Assembly: GCA_018262505.1 (NCBI GenBank)
Contig: JAGSYV010000057.1
Location: 1 to 64,000 of the forward strand
From: Pseudomonadota bacterium
Lineage (GTDB): Bacteria; Pseudomonadota; Alphaproteobacteria; Rhizobiales; Pleomorphomonadaceae
Direction: 5' to 3'
Length of the DNA: 64,000 bases
Positions 9,256 to 18,451 of the stretch are shown here, one piece after another. Every line of letters begins with the position of its first letter. Within the stretch, counting starts at the first letter, position 1. The notes beneath the pieces were generated by a model. It had not been told where the DNA came from, did not search any database, and saw only the letters and a program-made list of their open reading frames with translations. A program made the position numbers and the translations under genes.

Positions 9256-11805
9256 CTAGCAGACGATCGAGATGGGACCGCCGCGATATTCGACTGAAAT
9301 TCCCGCAGCCGGCGTCATCGGCGAGACGCCCGGACGGATGCGATGGATCGTCAGGTGCCGCTTGTCCGGCATGCCGGCGTGGGCGCCGCGGCATTGCCCG
9401 ATGTGAAGCGTGCTTTCGGCATCGTTCCAGGCGAAAGAAATGCGGGCGCATTCGCCGCGTTGATAGCCGAGCGTAAGGCCATCGTCCTCGTAGAGTTCAA
9501 AGCTGCCGTCGCGACCGGGGAAGACGTAGATGTCCAGCGTGTCCTGCACCATGCCGGCGGTCGATTGCCTGATGGGGCCGAGCGGCAGGATGCTGCCGGC
9601 GCGCGCATGCAGCGGGATGCGGTCGAGCGGGCTCGGGACGTCGTGAATACGGCCGCCGGCCCGATGCTCGCCGGTCCAGACATCGAACCAGCCGCCGTCG
9701 GTTTCCGGCAGATAGACGGGCCAGGTGTCCACGCCGGCCGCCAGGACCGGGGCGACATGCAGCGCCCTGCCGAACATGTAGCTGTGGACCTCGTCGAGCG
9801 CGCAGGGATCGTCGGCGAAATCGAATACCAGGGGCCGCATCATGGGAATGCCGGCCTCCGCCACCTCCGCGGCCGTCGCGTAGATGTAGGGCAACAGGCG
9901 ATAGCGGAGTTCGAGATAGGCCCTTGAGACGGCCTCGACCTTGTCGCCATAGCGCCAGAACTCGGTGTCGGTCTCGAAGCCGTGGACGCGCTGCATCGGC
10001 AGGAAGGTGGCAAACTGGAACCACCTGAGGAACCGTTCGCGATAGGCTTCGTCGTCATATTGGCCGGGGCCGGGGCGGAAGAAACCGCCGGCGTCCACCG
10101 TCCAGTAGGCATAGCCTGATGCCGCCATGTTGAGGCCGGCGGCGATCTGGTTGCCGAGCGTCGCCCAGTCGTTGCCGACATCGCCGGACCAGGTGAAGGC
10201 GGGATAGCGCTGCTGGCCGAGGAAGGCGCAGCGGGTCAGGATCAAGGCGCGGGTGTCGGGCACGGCGGCCTGCCAGGAGTCCGAGACGGCGCGGGTGACT
10301 TCAAGGGGGTAGGCGAGCTGGACGTGTTCGCCGCGTCCGGCGGCAGTCATGCGGCCGGCCAGGTCGTCATTCTCAGGTTCGGTGGCGTCCTGCCACCAGG
10401 CGTCGATGCCGAAGCGCCTGAGACGGGTTTCCTGCTCGGCGGCATAGAAGGCGGCGGCGTCGGGGTTGAAGAAGTCCACCCAGTCGGTGCCCTCGATGAA
10501 GTAGCCGCGACGGACAAACTCCTGGCCGAGCTCCGAGGACGGATCGATGCGCGCCCATACCGACAGCATGAAGCGGGCATCGCGCCGGTGCACCTCGTCG
10601 ATCAGCCGCTTGGGATCGGGGTAGTGCGCCTCGTCGAAGCGCATGGCATTCCAGCCGTGCGAGCCCCAGTATTGCCAGTCCTGGACGATGACATCGAGCG
10701 GCAGCTCGCGGCGGCGGAACTCGTCGAGCGTATCGATGATCTCGGCCGAGGAGTGGAAGCGCTCGCGGCAATGAACGTAGCCGAAGGCCCAGACCGGCAG
10801 CATGGGCGTTGCGCCGAGGAGCTGGCGGTAGCCGCCCATCACTTCGGCGGCGCTGGGGCCGGCGATCACCACATAGTCGATGGCGTCGGTGACCGGCGAC
10901 CGCCAGACCGTGCGATCGGTGACCGGTCCGTAGTGCAGGACCGGCTCGTCGGTTTCGTTGGCTTCGACGCGCACGATGTGGCGGCCGGGCGTGAGGTCGG
11001 CAAAGAAGCTGGTGGTCGGCGGGAGCCAGAAGTTGTCGTGATCGGCAAGGGTCTGGCCGTCGATCTCGACCCGGTAGCGGGTGCCCATTGTCTTGCCGAT
11101 GTCGAGCAGCATCGCTTGCCGGCCGCCCGTGGTGATCTGGATCTCGCCCTCGAAGACGGCCATGCGCCGCTCGACGTCGGCGCCGCCCGAGGAGGTGGTG
11201 ACCGTGGCGGTCTGCGCCTTGCCGACGGCGCGCTTCACCAGGGCGATCCGGTGTGGCGGCGGATTGAGTTCGCTCTGGCCGCGGTGGTGCCAGATCAGCC
11301 CGTAGCCTTTGCTGGACAATAGGAAGGGCAGGCTGATCTGGGTGTTGACCTGAGTGAGGCGGCGCGGCAGGCCGCGCAGATCGAGCGCGCCATCCTGAAA
11401 GCAGCCGGTGCCGTAGAGGTGCTCGTCGGGCGGACAGGCGAAGGCCTGCTTGGCGACGTGGACCGTTTCGCCGCCGAGCTTGTCCGCCGCCAGCCACCGT
11501 CCCGCTTCGATCTCGCTGAGCAGGAGCGTGCCGTCCGGTCCGAAGAAGCGCAGACGGCCGGTCGCCTCCATCACTTCGCAGGTGAGATGCGGCAGCGTGA
11601 GGCGGGTGGTTCCACTGCCCGCGCTGACGGACGCGGCGACAGCCGGCAGATCGTCCACCAGGATCCGGCTTTCGGGCATCGTCCCGTCATGTCCGCTGGG
11701 TGCGAAGCGGACCCGGAAGGCCCGGTCGCTCAGCGCTGCGACGGACAGCACGCCGCCGGGGTAGGCCTTGGTGAAGTCCGGCTTGGAAAGAGTGCGTGTG
11801 GTCAT
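9256..11805 (-). CDS. GH31 family alpha-glycosidase (alpha-xylosidase/glucosidase type)
   Basis: 849 residues. The N-terminal GH31 beta-sandwich carries an inserted beta-rich module at about residues 215-300 (PPTTSFFADLTPGRHIVRVE) resembling the PA14-like insert of some alpha-xylosidases. The barrel follows: the nucleophile aspartate is in WWQDATEPE (about residue 473) and the acid/base aspartate in FTWSGDVGND (about 542). It hydrolyses non-reducing alpha-linked glucose or xylose. No signal peptide is visible, so it acts in the cytoplasm on imported oligosaccharide. It is last in a LacI-controlled operon with an ABC importer. Substrate (isoprimeverose-type versus malto/isomalto) cannot be fixed from sequence alone. 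Confidence 0.9.
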   Translation of the reverse strand: MTTRTLSKPDFTKAYPGGVLSVAALSDRAFRVRFAPSGHDGTMPESRILVDDLPAVAASVSAGSGTTRLTLPHLTCEVMEATGRLRFFGPDGTLLLSEIEAGRWLAADKLGGETVHVAKQAFACPPDEHLYGTGCFQDGALDLRGLPRRLTQVNTQISLPFLLSSKGYGLIWHHRGQSELNPPPHRIALVKRAVGKAQTATVTTSSGGADVERRMAVFEGEIQITTGGRQAMLLDIGKTMGTRYRVEIDGQTLADHDNFWLPPTTSFFADLTPGRHIVRVEANETDEPVLHYGPVTDRTVWRSPVTDAIDYVVIAGPSAAEVMGGYRQLLGATPMLPVWAFGYVHCRERFHSSAEIIDTLDEFRRRELPLDVIVQDWQYWGSHGWNAMRFDEAHYPDPKRLIDEVHRRDARFMLSVWARIDPSSELGQEFVRRGYFIEGTDWVDFFNPDAAAFYAAEQETRLRRFGIDAWWQDATEPENDDLAGRMTAAGRGEHVQLAYPLEVTRAVSDSWQAAVPDTRALILTRCAFLGQQRYPAFTWSGDVGNDWATLGNQIAAGLNMAASGYAYWTVDAGGFFRPGPGQYDDEAYRERFLRWFQFATFLPMQRVHGFETDTEFWRYGDKVEAVSRAYLELRYRLLPYIYATAAEVAEAGIPMMRPLVFDFADDPCALDEVHSYMFGRALHVAPVLAAGVDTWPVYLPETDGGWFDVWTGEHRAGGRIHDVPSPLDRIPLHARAGSILPLGPIRQSTAGMVQDTLDIYVFPGRDGSFELYEDDGLTLGYQRGECARISFAWNDAESTLHIGQCRGAHAGMPDKRHLTIHRIRPGVSPMTPAAGISVEYRGGPISIVC

Positions 11806-11855
11806 GATACCCGGAATTTTGCTGTGGGATGGAGGAGGCCGATCGTCAACGGTGG

Positions 11856-12674
11856 TCAGCCCTTGACCGAGCCGCTGGTCATGCCGGCGATGATGAAGCG
11901 CTGGCCCATGAGATAGATGACGATGACCGGGATGATGGTGAGCAGGATGTCGGCGGAGACCAGGTTCCAGCTGCTCTGGTACTGGCCGAAGAAATTGTAG
12001 ACGGCGAGCGTCATCGGCCAGTTGGAGCTGCTGTTGAGGTAGTAGAGCGGCATCATGAAGTCATTCCAGATATTGAGGAAATTCAGGATGCCGGCGGTGA
12101 CGAGCACTGGTTTCAAGAGCGGCAGGATCACCAGGAAGAACAGCTGCCGCGGTCGACAGCCATCGATGATCGCCGCTTCGTCGAGTTCGCGCGGGATGGT
12201 GTCGACGAAGCCGTAGATCAGGAAGATCGAGAAGGGCACCTGCAGGGCGGCGTAGAGGATGATGATGCCGATCTTGGTGTTGATGAGGTGGGTGACCTGC
12301 ATCATCGTGGTCAGCGTGAAGAAGTTGATCGGCAGGGCGATGCCCATGATCAGGAACAGATAAAGGAAGCGGTTGAAGCGCGTTCTATGGCGCGACATGA
12401 CGAAAGCCGCCATGGCCGAGACCAGCGTGGCGAGGACGGTGGCCGAGGTGGCATAGAGCAGGCTGTTGAAGAAGCTCTGGAGCAGCTTGCCCTTCTCGAT
12501 GGCGATCAGAAAGTTCTCGAAATGCAGCTCGGTCGGCAGATCGACGCTCATCGTGCTCGCCTCGGGCGTGGATTTGAGCGCGTTGATGGTGATGAGATAG
12601 ACCGGCAGCAGCATGATCAGGCTGGCCAGAAAGGCGGCGAGATGGGCAGCGGTGGCGCGCAGATTCCTAGGCAT
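11856..12674 (-). CDS. ABC sugar transporter permease, MalG type
   Basis: 272 residues with six predicted spans. The EAA loop that contacts the ATPase reads ELDEAAIIDGCRPRQLFFLV. Start taken at ATG MPRNLRATA because GAGGAG lies about 10 nt upstream; a GTG 15 nt earlier is less likely. It is 11 nt downstream of the MalF-type permease gene and 50 nt upstream of the GH31 gene. Together with the binding protein it forms a CUT1 carbohydrate importer. Confidence 0.92.
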   Translation of the reverse strand: MPRNLRATAAHLAAFLASLIMLLPVYLITINALKSTPEASTMSVDLPTELHFENFLIAIEKGKLLQSFFNSLLYATSATVLATLVSAMAAFVMSRHRTRFNRFLYLFLIMGIALPINFFTLTTMMQVTHLINTKIGIIILYAALQVPFSIFLIYGFVDTIPRELDEAAIIDGCRPRQLFFLVILPLLKPVLVTAGILNFLNIWNDFMMPLYYLNSSSNWPMTLAVYNFFGQYQSSWNLVSADILLTIIPVIVIYLMGQRFIIAGMTSGSVKG

Positions 12675-12685
12675 CGCTTGGCTCC

Positions 12686-13564
12686 TCACTCGCGATCCGA
12701 CTGGCGTTCCATCACCCGGATCACCAGGTAGCCGGTGACCACCAGGATCAGGAACAGAATGCTGGAAATGGCGGTGCCGAGCCCGAACTGGCCCTTGGAG
12801 AAGGCCTTGAAGATCTCGGTCGACAGCACCTCGGTGGCATAACCCGGCCCGCCGTTGGTCAGTGCGTAGACGATGTCGAACACGCGCAGTCCGTAGAGGA
12901 CGTTGAGCACGGTGACGATCATCAGCGCCGGCATCAGCATGGGGAGGGTGATGAAGCGGAACTTGGCCCAGGCGCTGGCGCCGTCGATAGAGGCGGCCTC
13001 GTAGAGATCCTTGGGGATGGTCTGCAGGCCGGCGAGCAGGATGACCATGATGTAGCCGATGCCCTTCCAGCTATCGGCGCCGATCACCGAATAAAGCGCG
13101 ATGCGCGGGTCGGTCAGCCAGGGGAGCGCCAGCGCGTCGAGGCCGATGCCGCGCAGCGCGCTGTTCAGAAGCCCCGAGGCCGGATCGAGGATCGAGCGGA
13201 AGATCAGGGCGACGACCAGCGTCGGCAGGATCACCGGCAGATAGATCAGCACGCGATAGCCGTTGACGAACCAGCGGACGCCCTGGTTGAGCAGAAGCGC
13301 CAGCGCCAGGCCGAACACCGTCTTGATGATGATCGTCCAGAAGGTGAAGAGCAGCGTGTTGCCGATGAACGACAGGTAATTCTCGTCCGGCGACAGGATG
13401 GTGCGGAAATTATCGAGGCCGACGAACTCGACCTCGTCGGAATAGCCGCTCCAGTCGGTGAACGAATAGGCGATGCCGCTGAGGCTCGGAATGATGAAGA
13501 ACGTCACATAAAGGACGAGGGCCGCGACAACGAAGGTGAACGGATAGGACCTGTGCGATTTCAT
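12686..13564 (-). CDS. ABC sugar transporter permease, MalF type
   Basis: 292 residues starting at MKSHRSYPFTFVV. It has six membrane spans, the periplasmic loop typical of CUT1 MalF-like subunits (YSFTDWSGYSDEVEFVGLDN) and the EAA motif DLYEAASIDGASAWAKFRFI. Partner of the adjacent MalG-type permease. No ATP-binding subunit is encoded in the operon, so a shared MsmK/UgpC-type ATPase elsewhere must energise it. Confidence 0.92.
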   Translation of the reverse strand: MKSHRSYPFTFVVAALVLYVTFFIIPSLSGIAYSFTDWSGYSDEVEFVGLDNFRTILSPDENYLSFIGNTLLFTFWTIIIKTVFGLALALLLNQGVRWFVNGYRVLIYLPVILPTLVVALIFRSILDPASGLLNSALRGIGLDALALPWLTDPRIALYSVIGADSWKGIGYIMVILLAGLQTIPKDLYEAASIDGASAWAKFRFITLPMLMPALMIVTVLNVLYGLRVFDIVYALTNGGPGYATEVLSTEIFKAFSKGQFGLGTAISSILFLILVVTGYLVIRVMERQSDRE

Positions 13565-13659
13565 TGCGATGTTCCGTCGCTCGCGGTCGCCCCCGGCCAG
13601 GGAGTCGATGCTCCGAGGCCGAGGGAGACGGCGCCAAGCCGAGGCGAAGCAGGGAGGGG

Positions 13660-14988
13660 CTACTTCTTCCAGGCGGGATCCCTGGCGGCCTTGGCGAGAT
13701 CGGCGCGACGCTTGTCGATGTTGGCGAGCACCTTGTCCGGCCCCATCGATCCGGTGAACATGGCGGTCAGGTCGGCGCCGATGTCCATCCACTGCGGGTT
13801 CACGTAGGCGACGGCGGTCTGATAGACGGTGCCGCGCGCCTCCTTGTGGCTGTCGAACAGCGCCTGCACGTCGGGGCTGAACTTGCTCTTCGCCCCCGTA
13901 AAGGGCAGCGTCATGGCGGTCGGCGTATTGTCGATGAAATAGTCGACGTTCTCCGGCTCGGCGAGGAACGCCAGATATTGCTTGGCCGCATCGACGTGGG
14001 CCGAACCTGCGTAGATGAAGTGGGTCGGTCCGGCCGGATTGATGTTGACCTGCTGGTTGTCGGCGAGCGGCATCAGGAACACGCCGATGTCCGACGCCTT
14101 CATGTCCGGGTAGTCGTGCTCGACCAGCGAGCCGAAGCCGGTATTGGCGAGCACCATGCCCACCTTGCCACTGGCCATCGCCTTGGAGGCGCCGGTGTAG
14201 ACGTCGGCGAGGGCGTTCTTGCCCATGTAGCTGAGGTCGAACATTTCTTTGAGCTCGGTGACGGCCGAGAGCATGGTCGGGTTGCCGGCAAAGGTCGCCT
14301 TGTTGGCGTTGAGCGCATCGGCAAGGCCGGGCGTCACCTGTTCAAAGCGCGGGCCCAGCTCGGGGAACCACAGTACGTGGTGCCAGCCATCGGCGACCGG
14401 CTCGTAGATCGGCTGGATGCCGTTGTCGAGGAGCTTCTGGCAGGCGGCCTTGAACTCGGCGTAGCTCTTGGGCTCGCTGAGGCCATATTGAGCGAACAGC
14501 TTCTTGTTGTAGCTGATCACCCAGGTGTTGCCGAGAATGTCCCAGTAGGTGAGGCCATAGAGCTTGCCCCCCAGGGTGGACTGGGCGGCGATCAGCTTGT
14601 CTTCCTTGGCCGCCCACGGCTCGTTCGTCAGATCGACGGCATTCTTCTCGACGTTGTACTGCAGCTTGAGATCGGTGACGCCGCTCTGGCCGCCGAACAG
14701 GTCCGGGCCTTCGCCGGAGTTCAGCTTGGTCTGCAGAACGTTGAAATACTGGCCCGACGGCAGGATCTGGAAATCGATGGCGATCCCGGTCTTTGCCTCG
14801 AACTTCTTGGCGAGCGCCTGCTCGGCGTCCTTCACCCAATCCTGGCTGGCCATATAGGTCAGCGTCACCTTGTCCGCCGCGAAGCTGGCCCCGCCCGTCA
14901 AGGCGAACACCAGGCACGAAGCGCCGGCCAGGGCCAGCATATGCATCGCGCCCCTGGCGGTCGTGCGATTTTCATGTGTCGCTGTCAT
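13660..14988 (-). CDS. ABC sugar transporter substrate-binding protein
   Basis: 442 residues. Start at ATG MTATHENR with GGGAGG 7 nt upstream. A signal peptide ends around GGASFAADK. The mature protein is a type 1 extracellular solute-binding protein (MalE-like): VTLTYMASQDWVKDAEQAL, then the GEGPDLFGGQSG hinge region. It delivers an oligosaccharide to the two permeases downstream. First gene of the operon, 310 nt from the divergent lacI-type gene. Confidence 0.92.
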   Translation of the reverse strand: MTATHENRTTARGAMHMLALAGASCLVFALTGGASFAADKVTLTYMASQDWVKDAEQALAKKFEAKTGIAIDFQILPSGQYFNVLQTKLNSGEGPDLFGGQSGVTDLKLQYNVEKNAVDLTNEPWAAKEDKLIAAQSTLGGKLYGLTYWDILGNTWVISYNKKLFAQYGLSEPKSYAEFKAACQKLLDNGIQPIYEPVADGWHHVLWFPELGPRFEQVTPGLADALNANKATFAGNPTMLSAVTELKEMFDLSYMGKNALADVYTGASKAMASGKVGMVLANTGFGSLVEHDYPDMKASDIGVFLMPLADNQQVNINPAGPTHFIYAGSAHVDAAKQYLAFLAEPENVDYFIDNTPTAMTLPFTGAKSKFSPDVQALFDSHKEARGTVYQTAVAYVNPQWMDIGADLTAMFTGSMGPDKVLANIDKRRADLAKAARDPAWKK

Positions 14989-15137
14989 AGAATCCTCCCT
15001 TGTTGCGTGTCCCAATGGACCGCGCCGTCCTCCTCAGGCGGCTTCGATCCGCAAACCTCATCCGTCACAATTCGCGGTGCGCCGATCCGAAGCGCCCGAT
15101 CCGGCCGACATCTCCCTTGTTATGGCAGTTTTCCGCC

Positions 15138-15155
15138 ATTGTAAGCGCTTACAAT
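15138..15155. promoter_or_regulatory. LacI-type operator, copy 1
   Basis: Perfect 18-bp palindrome ATTGTAAGCGCTTACAAT with the central CG step typical of LacI/GalR operators. It is identical to the copy centred 87 bp downstream; both sit between the divergent binding-protein and regulator genes. Confidence 0.9.
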
Positions 15156-15224
15156 TGTTGTGCTGTTTTCTCCATCGCCGTCCGTTGCATCCTCTCCGGA
15201 CAGACTTGAGATCGTGGCTGTGTT

Positions 15225-15242
15225 ATTGTAAGCGCTTACAAT
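15225..15242. promoter_or_regulatory. LacI-type operator, copy 2
   Basis: Second perfect copy of ATTGTAAGCGCTTACAAT, 55 nt before the regulator start codon. With the other copy it allows repression of both directions, possibly by looping. Confidence 0.9.
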
Positions 15243-15297
15243 GCTAAGTTCGTCGCTCACTGTCTGTCAATGGGGTGGCGAACGATCGGAGGATTTT

Positions 15298-16335
15298 ATG
15301 AGGGGAATCGCCCGTCTGGCCCGGGAACTCGGCGTGTCCACGGCCACCGTATCCCGCGCGCTCAACGGCAATCCCAACGTCAACGCCGAGACGCGGCAGA
15401 AGGTTCTGGAAACGGCGCAGCGCCTTGGTTATGCCGCCAATCAGGCGGCGCGCTCGCTTGCCCAGGGCGTCACCCATTGCGTCGGCCTGATGATCGAGCT
15501 CGATCAGGAAAGCACCGCCAGCACCGACTATTTCTTCATGGGGGTTGTCGAGGGCATGCAGGCGGTTCTGGCCGCCCATGGGCTCGACCTCCTGGTGCTG
15601 CCCTGCGCCAAGAGCCAGGACAACTTCACCTTTCTCCAGCGCTTCGTGTCGCGCGGCGCCGTCGACGGCATGATCCTCGCCGAAACCAGGCGGATCGACC
15701 CTCGCATCGATCTCTTGCAGGAGTCGGGCATTCCCTTCGTCACGTTGGGGCGAAGCGACAGTGGCAGCGGCTATTCGTGGATCGACCTCGATTTCGAAGG
15801 GGTCATGGCGACCGCCGTCGATCGCCTGGTCAAGCAAGGCCACAGGCGCATTGCCGTGACGGTGCCCTCCAGCGATGCCAACTACGGCGCCATCTTCGCC
15901 CAGGCCTATCGCGACAACCTCGTCCGGCACGGCCTGGAAGTCGACGAAACGCTGATGTTCCCGACCCGCCGTCGGGAAGACGACGGCGACAGCGTCGTTG
16001 ACGGTCTGCTTGACCGGCCCGCCCCCGCCACGGCGATCATCCTGTTCTACGAGGTGACGGCCATCGGCATCTACCGGCGCCTCGCCGAAAGGGGTCTCAA
16101 GCCCGGTCGCGATCTGTCGGTTATCGGCTTTCGTGGCGAGGACTCGGTGCGCTTCCTGACGCCGCAGGTCACCTGCTTCCACCTGTCGCTGCAGGACCTC
16201 GGCATGGCCGCGGCCCGCGCCATGCTGGCGCAGATCCCCATGACGGCCTCGGATGTGTCGCCGGGCGTCGTGCAGTGCCGGGTGCCCCTGTCGCTGGTGC
16301 CGGGCGAGAGCGACGGGCCGGTTTCGCGGCGCTAA
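15298..16335 (+). CDS. LacI-family transcriptional regulator
   Basis: 345 residues. The start MRGIARLARELGVSTATVSR follows GGAGGA; the helix-turn-helix and the hinge helix with LAQG are canonical, followed by a periplasmic-binding-like sugar domain with the WIDLDFEG segment. It is divergent from the GH31/ABC operon, with two operators between them, so it most likely represses that operon and itself until an alpha-glycoside or its product binds. Confidence 0.93.
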   Translation: MRGIARLARELGVSTATVSRALNGNPNVNAETRQKVLETAQRLGYAANQAARSLAQGVTHCVGLMIELDQESTASTDYFFMGVVEGMQAVLAAHGLDLLVLPCAKSQDNFTFLQRFVSRGAVDGMILAETRRIDPRIDLLQESGIPFVTLGRSDSGSGYSWIDLDFEGVMATAVDRLVKQGHRRIAVTVPSSDANYGAIFAQAYRDNLVRHGLEVDETLMFPTRRREDDGDSVVDGLLDRPAPATAIILFYEVTAIGIYRRLAERGLKPGRDLSVIGFRGEDSVRFLTPQVTCFHLSLQDLGMAAARAMLAQIPMTASDVSPGVVQCRVPLSLVPGESDGPVSRR

Positions 16336-16681
16336 ATCCTGAAACGGTCCGCATGGCGTCAGGTCAGGATCGCCCAAGCTGCTGGAGCGCTGCTCTTCTC
16401 ACCAACAGCCTGACGAAAACCCAAAGCCATTCAGGTGACTGTCAGCTTCACATGGTCTTCTGTCCGATGATGGCGGGCGAGATCATCGCTCGGCGCAATC
16501 ATGTCGGGAATTCGTGTGGTAACCCGCCATGCGGCGCGATTGGGGGATTGAATGGACATGCCAGACGCGCCCTTGCCGCGTCTTGAACGCCGACTGCGCG
16601 ATGGCGTCGGGCAGCGTCACAACGGCTGACGAAGCCGATTGTGCCATCACGATCTGAAACAACTCGACCTGCGAGCTCGAT
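16336..16681. other. Intergenic region without recognised content
   Basis: About 346 bp between the LacI-type gene and the membrane protein pair. I see no convincing coding frame, hairpin with a T run, or repeat. It probably holds the promoter of the downstream pair. Confidence 0.4.
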
Positions 16682-17239
16682 ATGCCGGTGATACTTCGCA
16701 TCCGAAAATACCATGCCTTGTTCGTGCTTCTGGTGCCGATCGCCTACCTGTCGGCTGAGGAGGGCGATATCCACTTCTGGGTCGGATATGGTCTTCTGGC
16801 CGTTCTTCTGGCGTGGTTGCTGTCGCAGCTGTTCGGCGGGCGCCAGAGCAGGCTGTCGCGCCATCTGCCACGATTTGGCGGAATGACCCTGGCCGATGCT
16901 CTGACACATCGCGCGGTCAGCAAGAGTCTGGTTCTCGGAATACTCCTGTCCCTCATCGGCACCGTCGGCACCGGTGTGGCCCTCGACCAGGGGCAGACGC
17001 TGGGGATCGCCCAGAGCGAGATGGTCACGCCTGCCTTGGCCGACGACGGTGAAGGCGATGAGGAGGGAGGCGAGCGCGAGAGAGAAGACGGCGGGTTGCT
17101 TGGCGAGATTCATGAGACGCTGGCCAATCTTCTCATGATCTTGATCGGTGTTCACATTGCCTATGTCCTGGTCCTCAAGCGTTCGCTGGCCAAGCTGATG
17201 CTGTTCTGGCCTCAGGGCAGCGCCAACGCGGCACGCTGA
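16682..17239 (+). CDS. Cytochrome b561-like membrane protein
   Basis: 185 residues with four hydrophobic segments. The pairing RKYHALFVLLVPIAYL / DIHFWVGYGLLAV and, near the C-terminus, LGEIHETLANLLMILIGVHI gives four histidines in the positions used for haem ligation in the bacterial cytochrome b561/Ni-hydrogenase b-subunit family. An unusual acidic, Gly/Glu/Arg-rich loop (about residues 120-140) precedes the last pair of helices. It is short for the family and the start lacks a strong ribosome site, so a distant or divergent member. Confidence 0.6.
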   Translation: MPVILRIRKYHALFVLLVPIAYLSAEEGDIHFWVGYGLLAVLLAWLLSQLFGGRQSRLSRHLPRFGGMTLADALTHRAVSKSLVLGILLSLIGTVGTGVALDQGQTLGIAQSEMVTPALADDGEGDEEGGEREREDGGLLGEIHETLANLLMILIGVHIAYVLVLKRSLAKLMLFWPQGSANAAR

Positions 17240-17271
17240 TACCCAATCGGCGGCAACTTCAGGAGCACCAC

Positions 17272-17649
17272 GTGAATTTGGAAGATCTTTTCAAGCAAAC
17301 CAAGGGCCGGGTTTCTCAGAAACACCGCTTCCCTCACGAGCATTCCTCGGATCGAGACGATCGTTTCGGAGGAATCGGCGCGTTGCTCAATCGCGCTCAA
17401 CGGAATGGCAAATACCGCGGTGAAGAACACGACATCTCGTCGGTTCTGAGGCCCATACTTCAGAACAGAGGCCTGCTCATCGCGGCCCTTGTAATCCTCC
17501 TGCTGCTGGGACTCTCGGGGCTGGCCATCGTCCTGGCAGCTTTGCCGCTCATCGAAAGTGCCTTCGCTTTTCTGCTCGAAAACGGCCTCGGCGGGGTCGT
17601 GGATACGGTTACGCCCTATGCCGAGAAGATCTGGAAGGGCAGCAACTGA
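17272..17649 (+). CDS. Hypothetical small membrane protein
   Basis: 125 residues, GTG start, 32 nt after the b561-like gene and probably co-transcribed. The N-terminal half is hydrophilic with many His, Arg and Asp residues; a hydrophobic segment (LLIAALVILLLLGLSGLAIV) follows, then a second weaker one. No family recognised. Confidence 0.55.
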   Translation: MNLEDLFKQTKGRVSQKHRFPHEHSSDRDDRFGGIGALLNRAQRNGKYRGEEHDISSVLRPILQNRGLLIAALVILLLLGLSGLAIVLAALPLIESAFAFLLENGLGGVVDTVTPYAEKIWKGSN

Positions 17650-17752
17650 GCGCACTTTCCGAGTAGGTCGATCCACTCCCGGGACCTCTGGCCTTGCCGG
17701 TTGTCGCACCGACGGCGTCGTAAACGAAGGCGATGGGCCGGTGTTCTGGCGT

Positions 17753-17793
17753 TAGAGCGCTGTTCGATCTGATTGAATCAGATCGGCGCTCTA
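17753..17793. repeat. Palindromic intergenic repeat (GATCTGATT type)
   Basis: Outer arms TAGAGCGC / GCGCTCTA enclose an inner perfect palindrome with arms CGATCTGATT / AATCAGATCG. The same architecture recurs at 31365, so it belongs to a dispersed REP-like family. Confidence 0.7.
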
Positions 17794-17809
17794 AGCTTTT
17801 CTTTTGGAA

Positions 17810-17852
17810 GCATCATCTTGTCGATCCTCGTTTCACTCCGGTCGGATGATGC
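17810..17852. repeat. Second palindromic unit next to the first
   Basis: Arms GCATCAT / ATGATGC enclose GATCC and GGA, and TCTAAG follows, as after the preceding element. Probably a degenerate member of the same family placed in tandem. Confidence 0.45.
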
Positions 17853-17896
17853 TCTAAGCCAGGGCTCGGCCGCTGGAGAACGTTGGCTGACCCTTT

Positions 17897-18217
17897 TCAA
17901 GACAGGATGTCAGTGGCCTTGTGGTCGGGATCGACGCCGTCGATCAGGATGGCGACACCGGACGAATTGCCCGTCCTGAGCGGCAGGATCGCGCGATAGG
18001 CGGGCGAGTCGTACCAGGCCCGTGCCGTCGCGAGGTCCGGGAAGGCGATCACGATCAGATCGTCGGGCCACGAGCCCTCCAACTCGATCTTCGGACCGCC
18101 GTGAATGATGAACCTGCCCTCGAAGGGGGCGAGGGTCGCATCGATGCGTGTGAGGTAGGTCACGATCTCCGGTCCCATCTTCACGTCGGTCAGCCGTGCC
18201 ACTGCGAAGGCGGCCAT
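17897..18217 (-). CDS. DUF1330 family protein
   Basis: 106 residues, ATG MAAFAVARLTDVKMG preceded by GGAG. The segment DDLIVIAFPDLATARAWYDS followed by PAYRAILPLR is the hallmark of DUF1330, a dimeric ferredoxin-like (ABM-type) fold. Function unknown; members are cytoplasmic and often stress- or detoxification-linked. It is divergent from the NTF2-like/XRE pair, with a 23-bp palindrome between them. Confidence 0.88.
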   Translation of the reverse strand: MAAFAVARLTDVKMGPEIVTYLTRIDATLAPFEGRFIIHGGPKIELEGSWPDDLIVIAFPDLATARAWYDSPAYRAILPLRTGNSSGVAILIDGVDPDHKATDILS

Positions 18218-18301
18218 GCGCTTTCTCCATCCGTCGTCGATCAATGCGCCGCACGGGTTGTCCGGGGCTCGCAGCAAGCCTCGTCCGTCAGGGCGGTCCG
18301 C

Positions 18302-18324
18302 TCAATTACCTCCGAGGTAATTGA
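18302..18324. promoter_or_regulatory. Perfect palindrome, possible operator of the XRE regulator
   Basis: Two 11-bp arms TCAATTACCTC / GAGGTAATTGA around a single C. It lies between divergent genes about 85 nt from the DUF1330 start and 130 nt from the NTF2-like start, well placed for control of both. Confidence 0.6.
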
Positions 18325-18373
18325 AGCCGCGACGGGCTGCCCTCAGTCTTGCCTCTGCGAACGACGCATCCGA

Positions 18374-18417
18374 GCAATTCCAGCAAAAGTGGTTTGCGGT
18401 TTTGCGTTGGGAATTGC
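18374..18417. repeat. Rhizobial-type palindromic intergenic element
   Basis: Arms GCAATTCC / GGAATTGC with an inner AAAA/TTTT pairing and the core CAGCAAAAGTG. Elements of this form are scattered between genes in many Hyphomicrobiales; only this copy is seen here. Confidence 0.5.
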
Positions 18418-18451
18418 GTAGACGCAAAAAGACTGATCGTTGGAGGCAATG

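Noticed and set aside
13565-13792. 76-codon N-terminal extension of the MalF-type permease
   Set aside because: It is an arginine-rich shadow of the binding-protein gene end; the family start MKSHRSYPFTF is at 13564.
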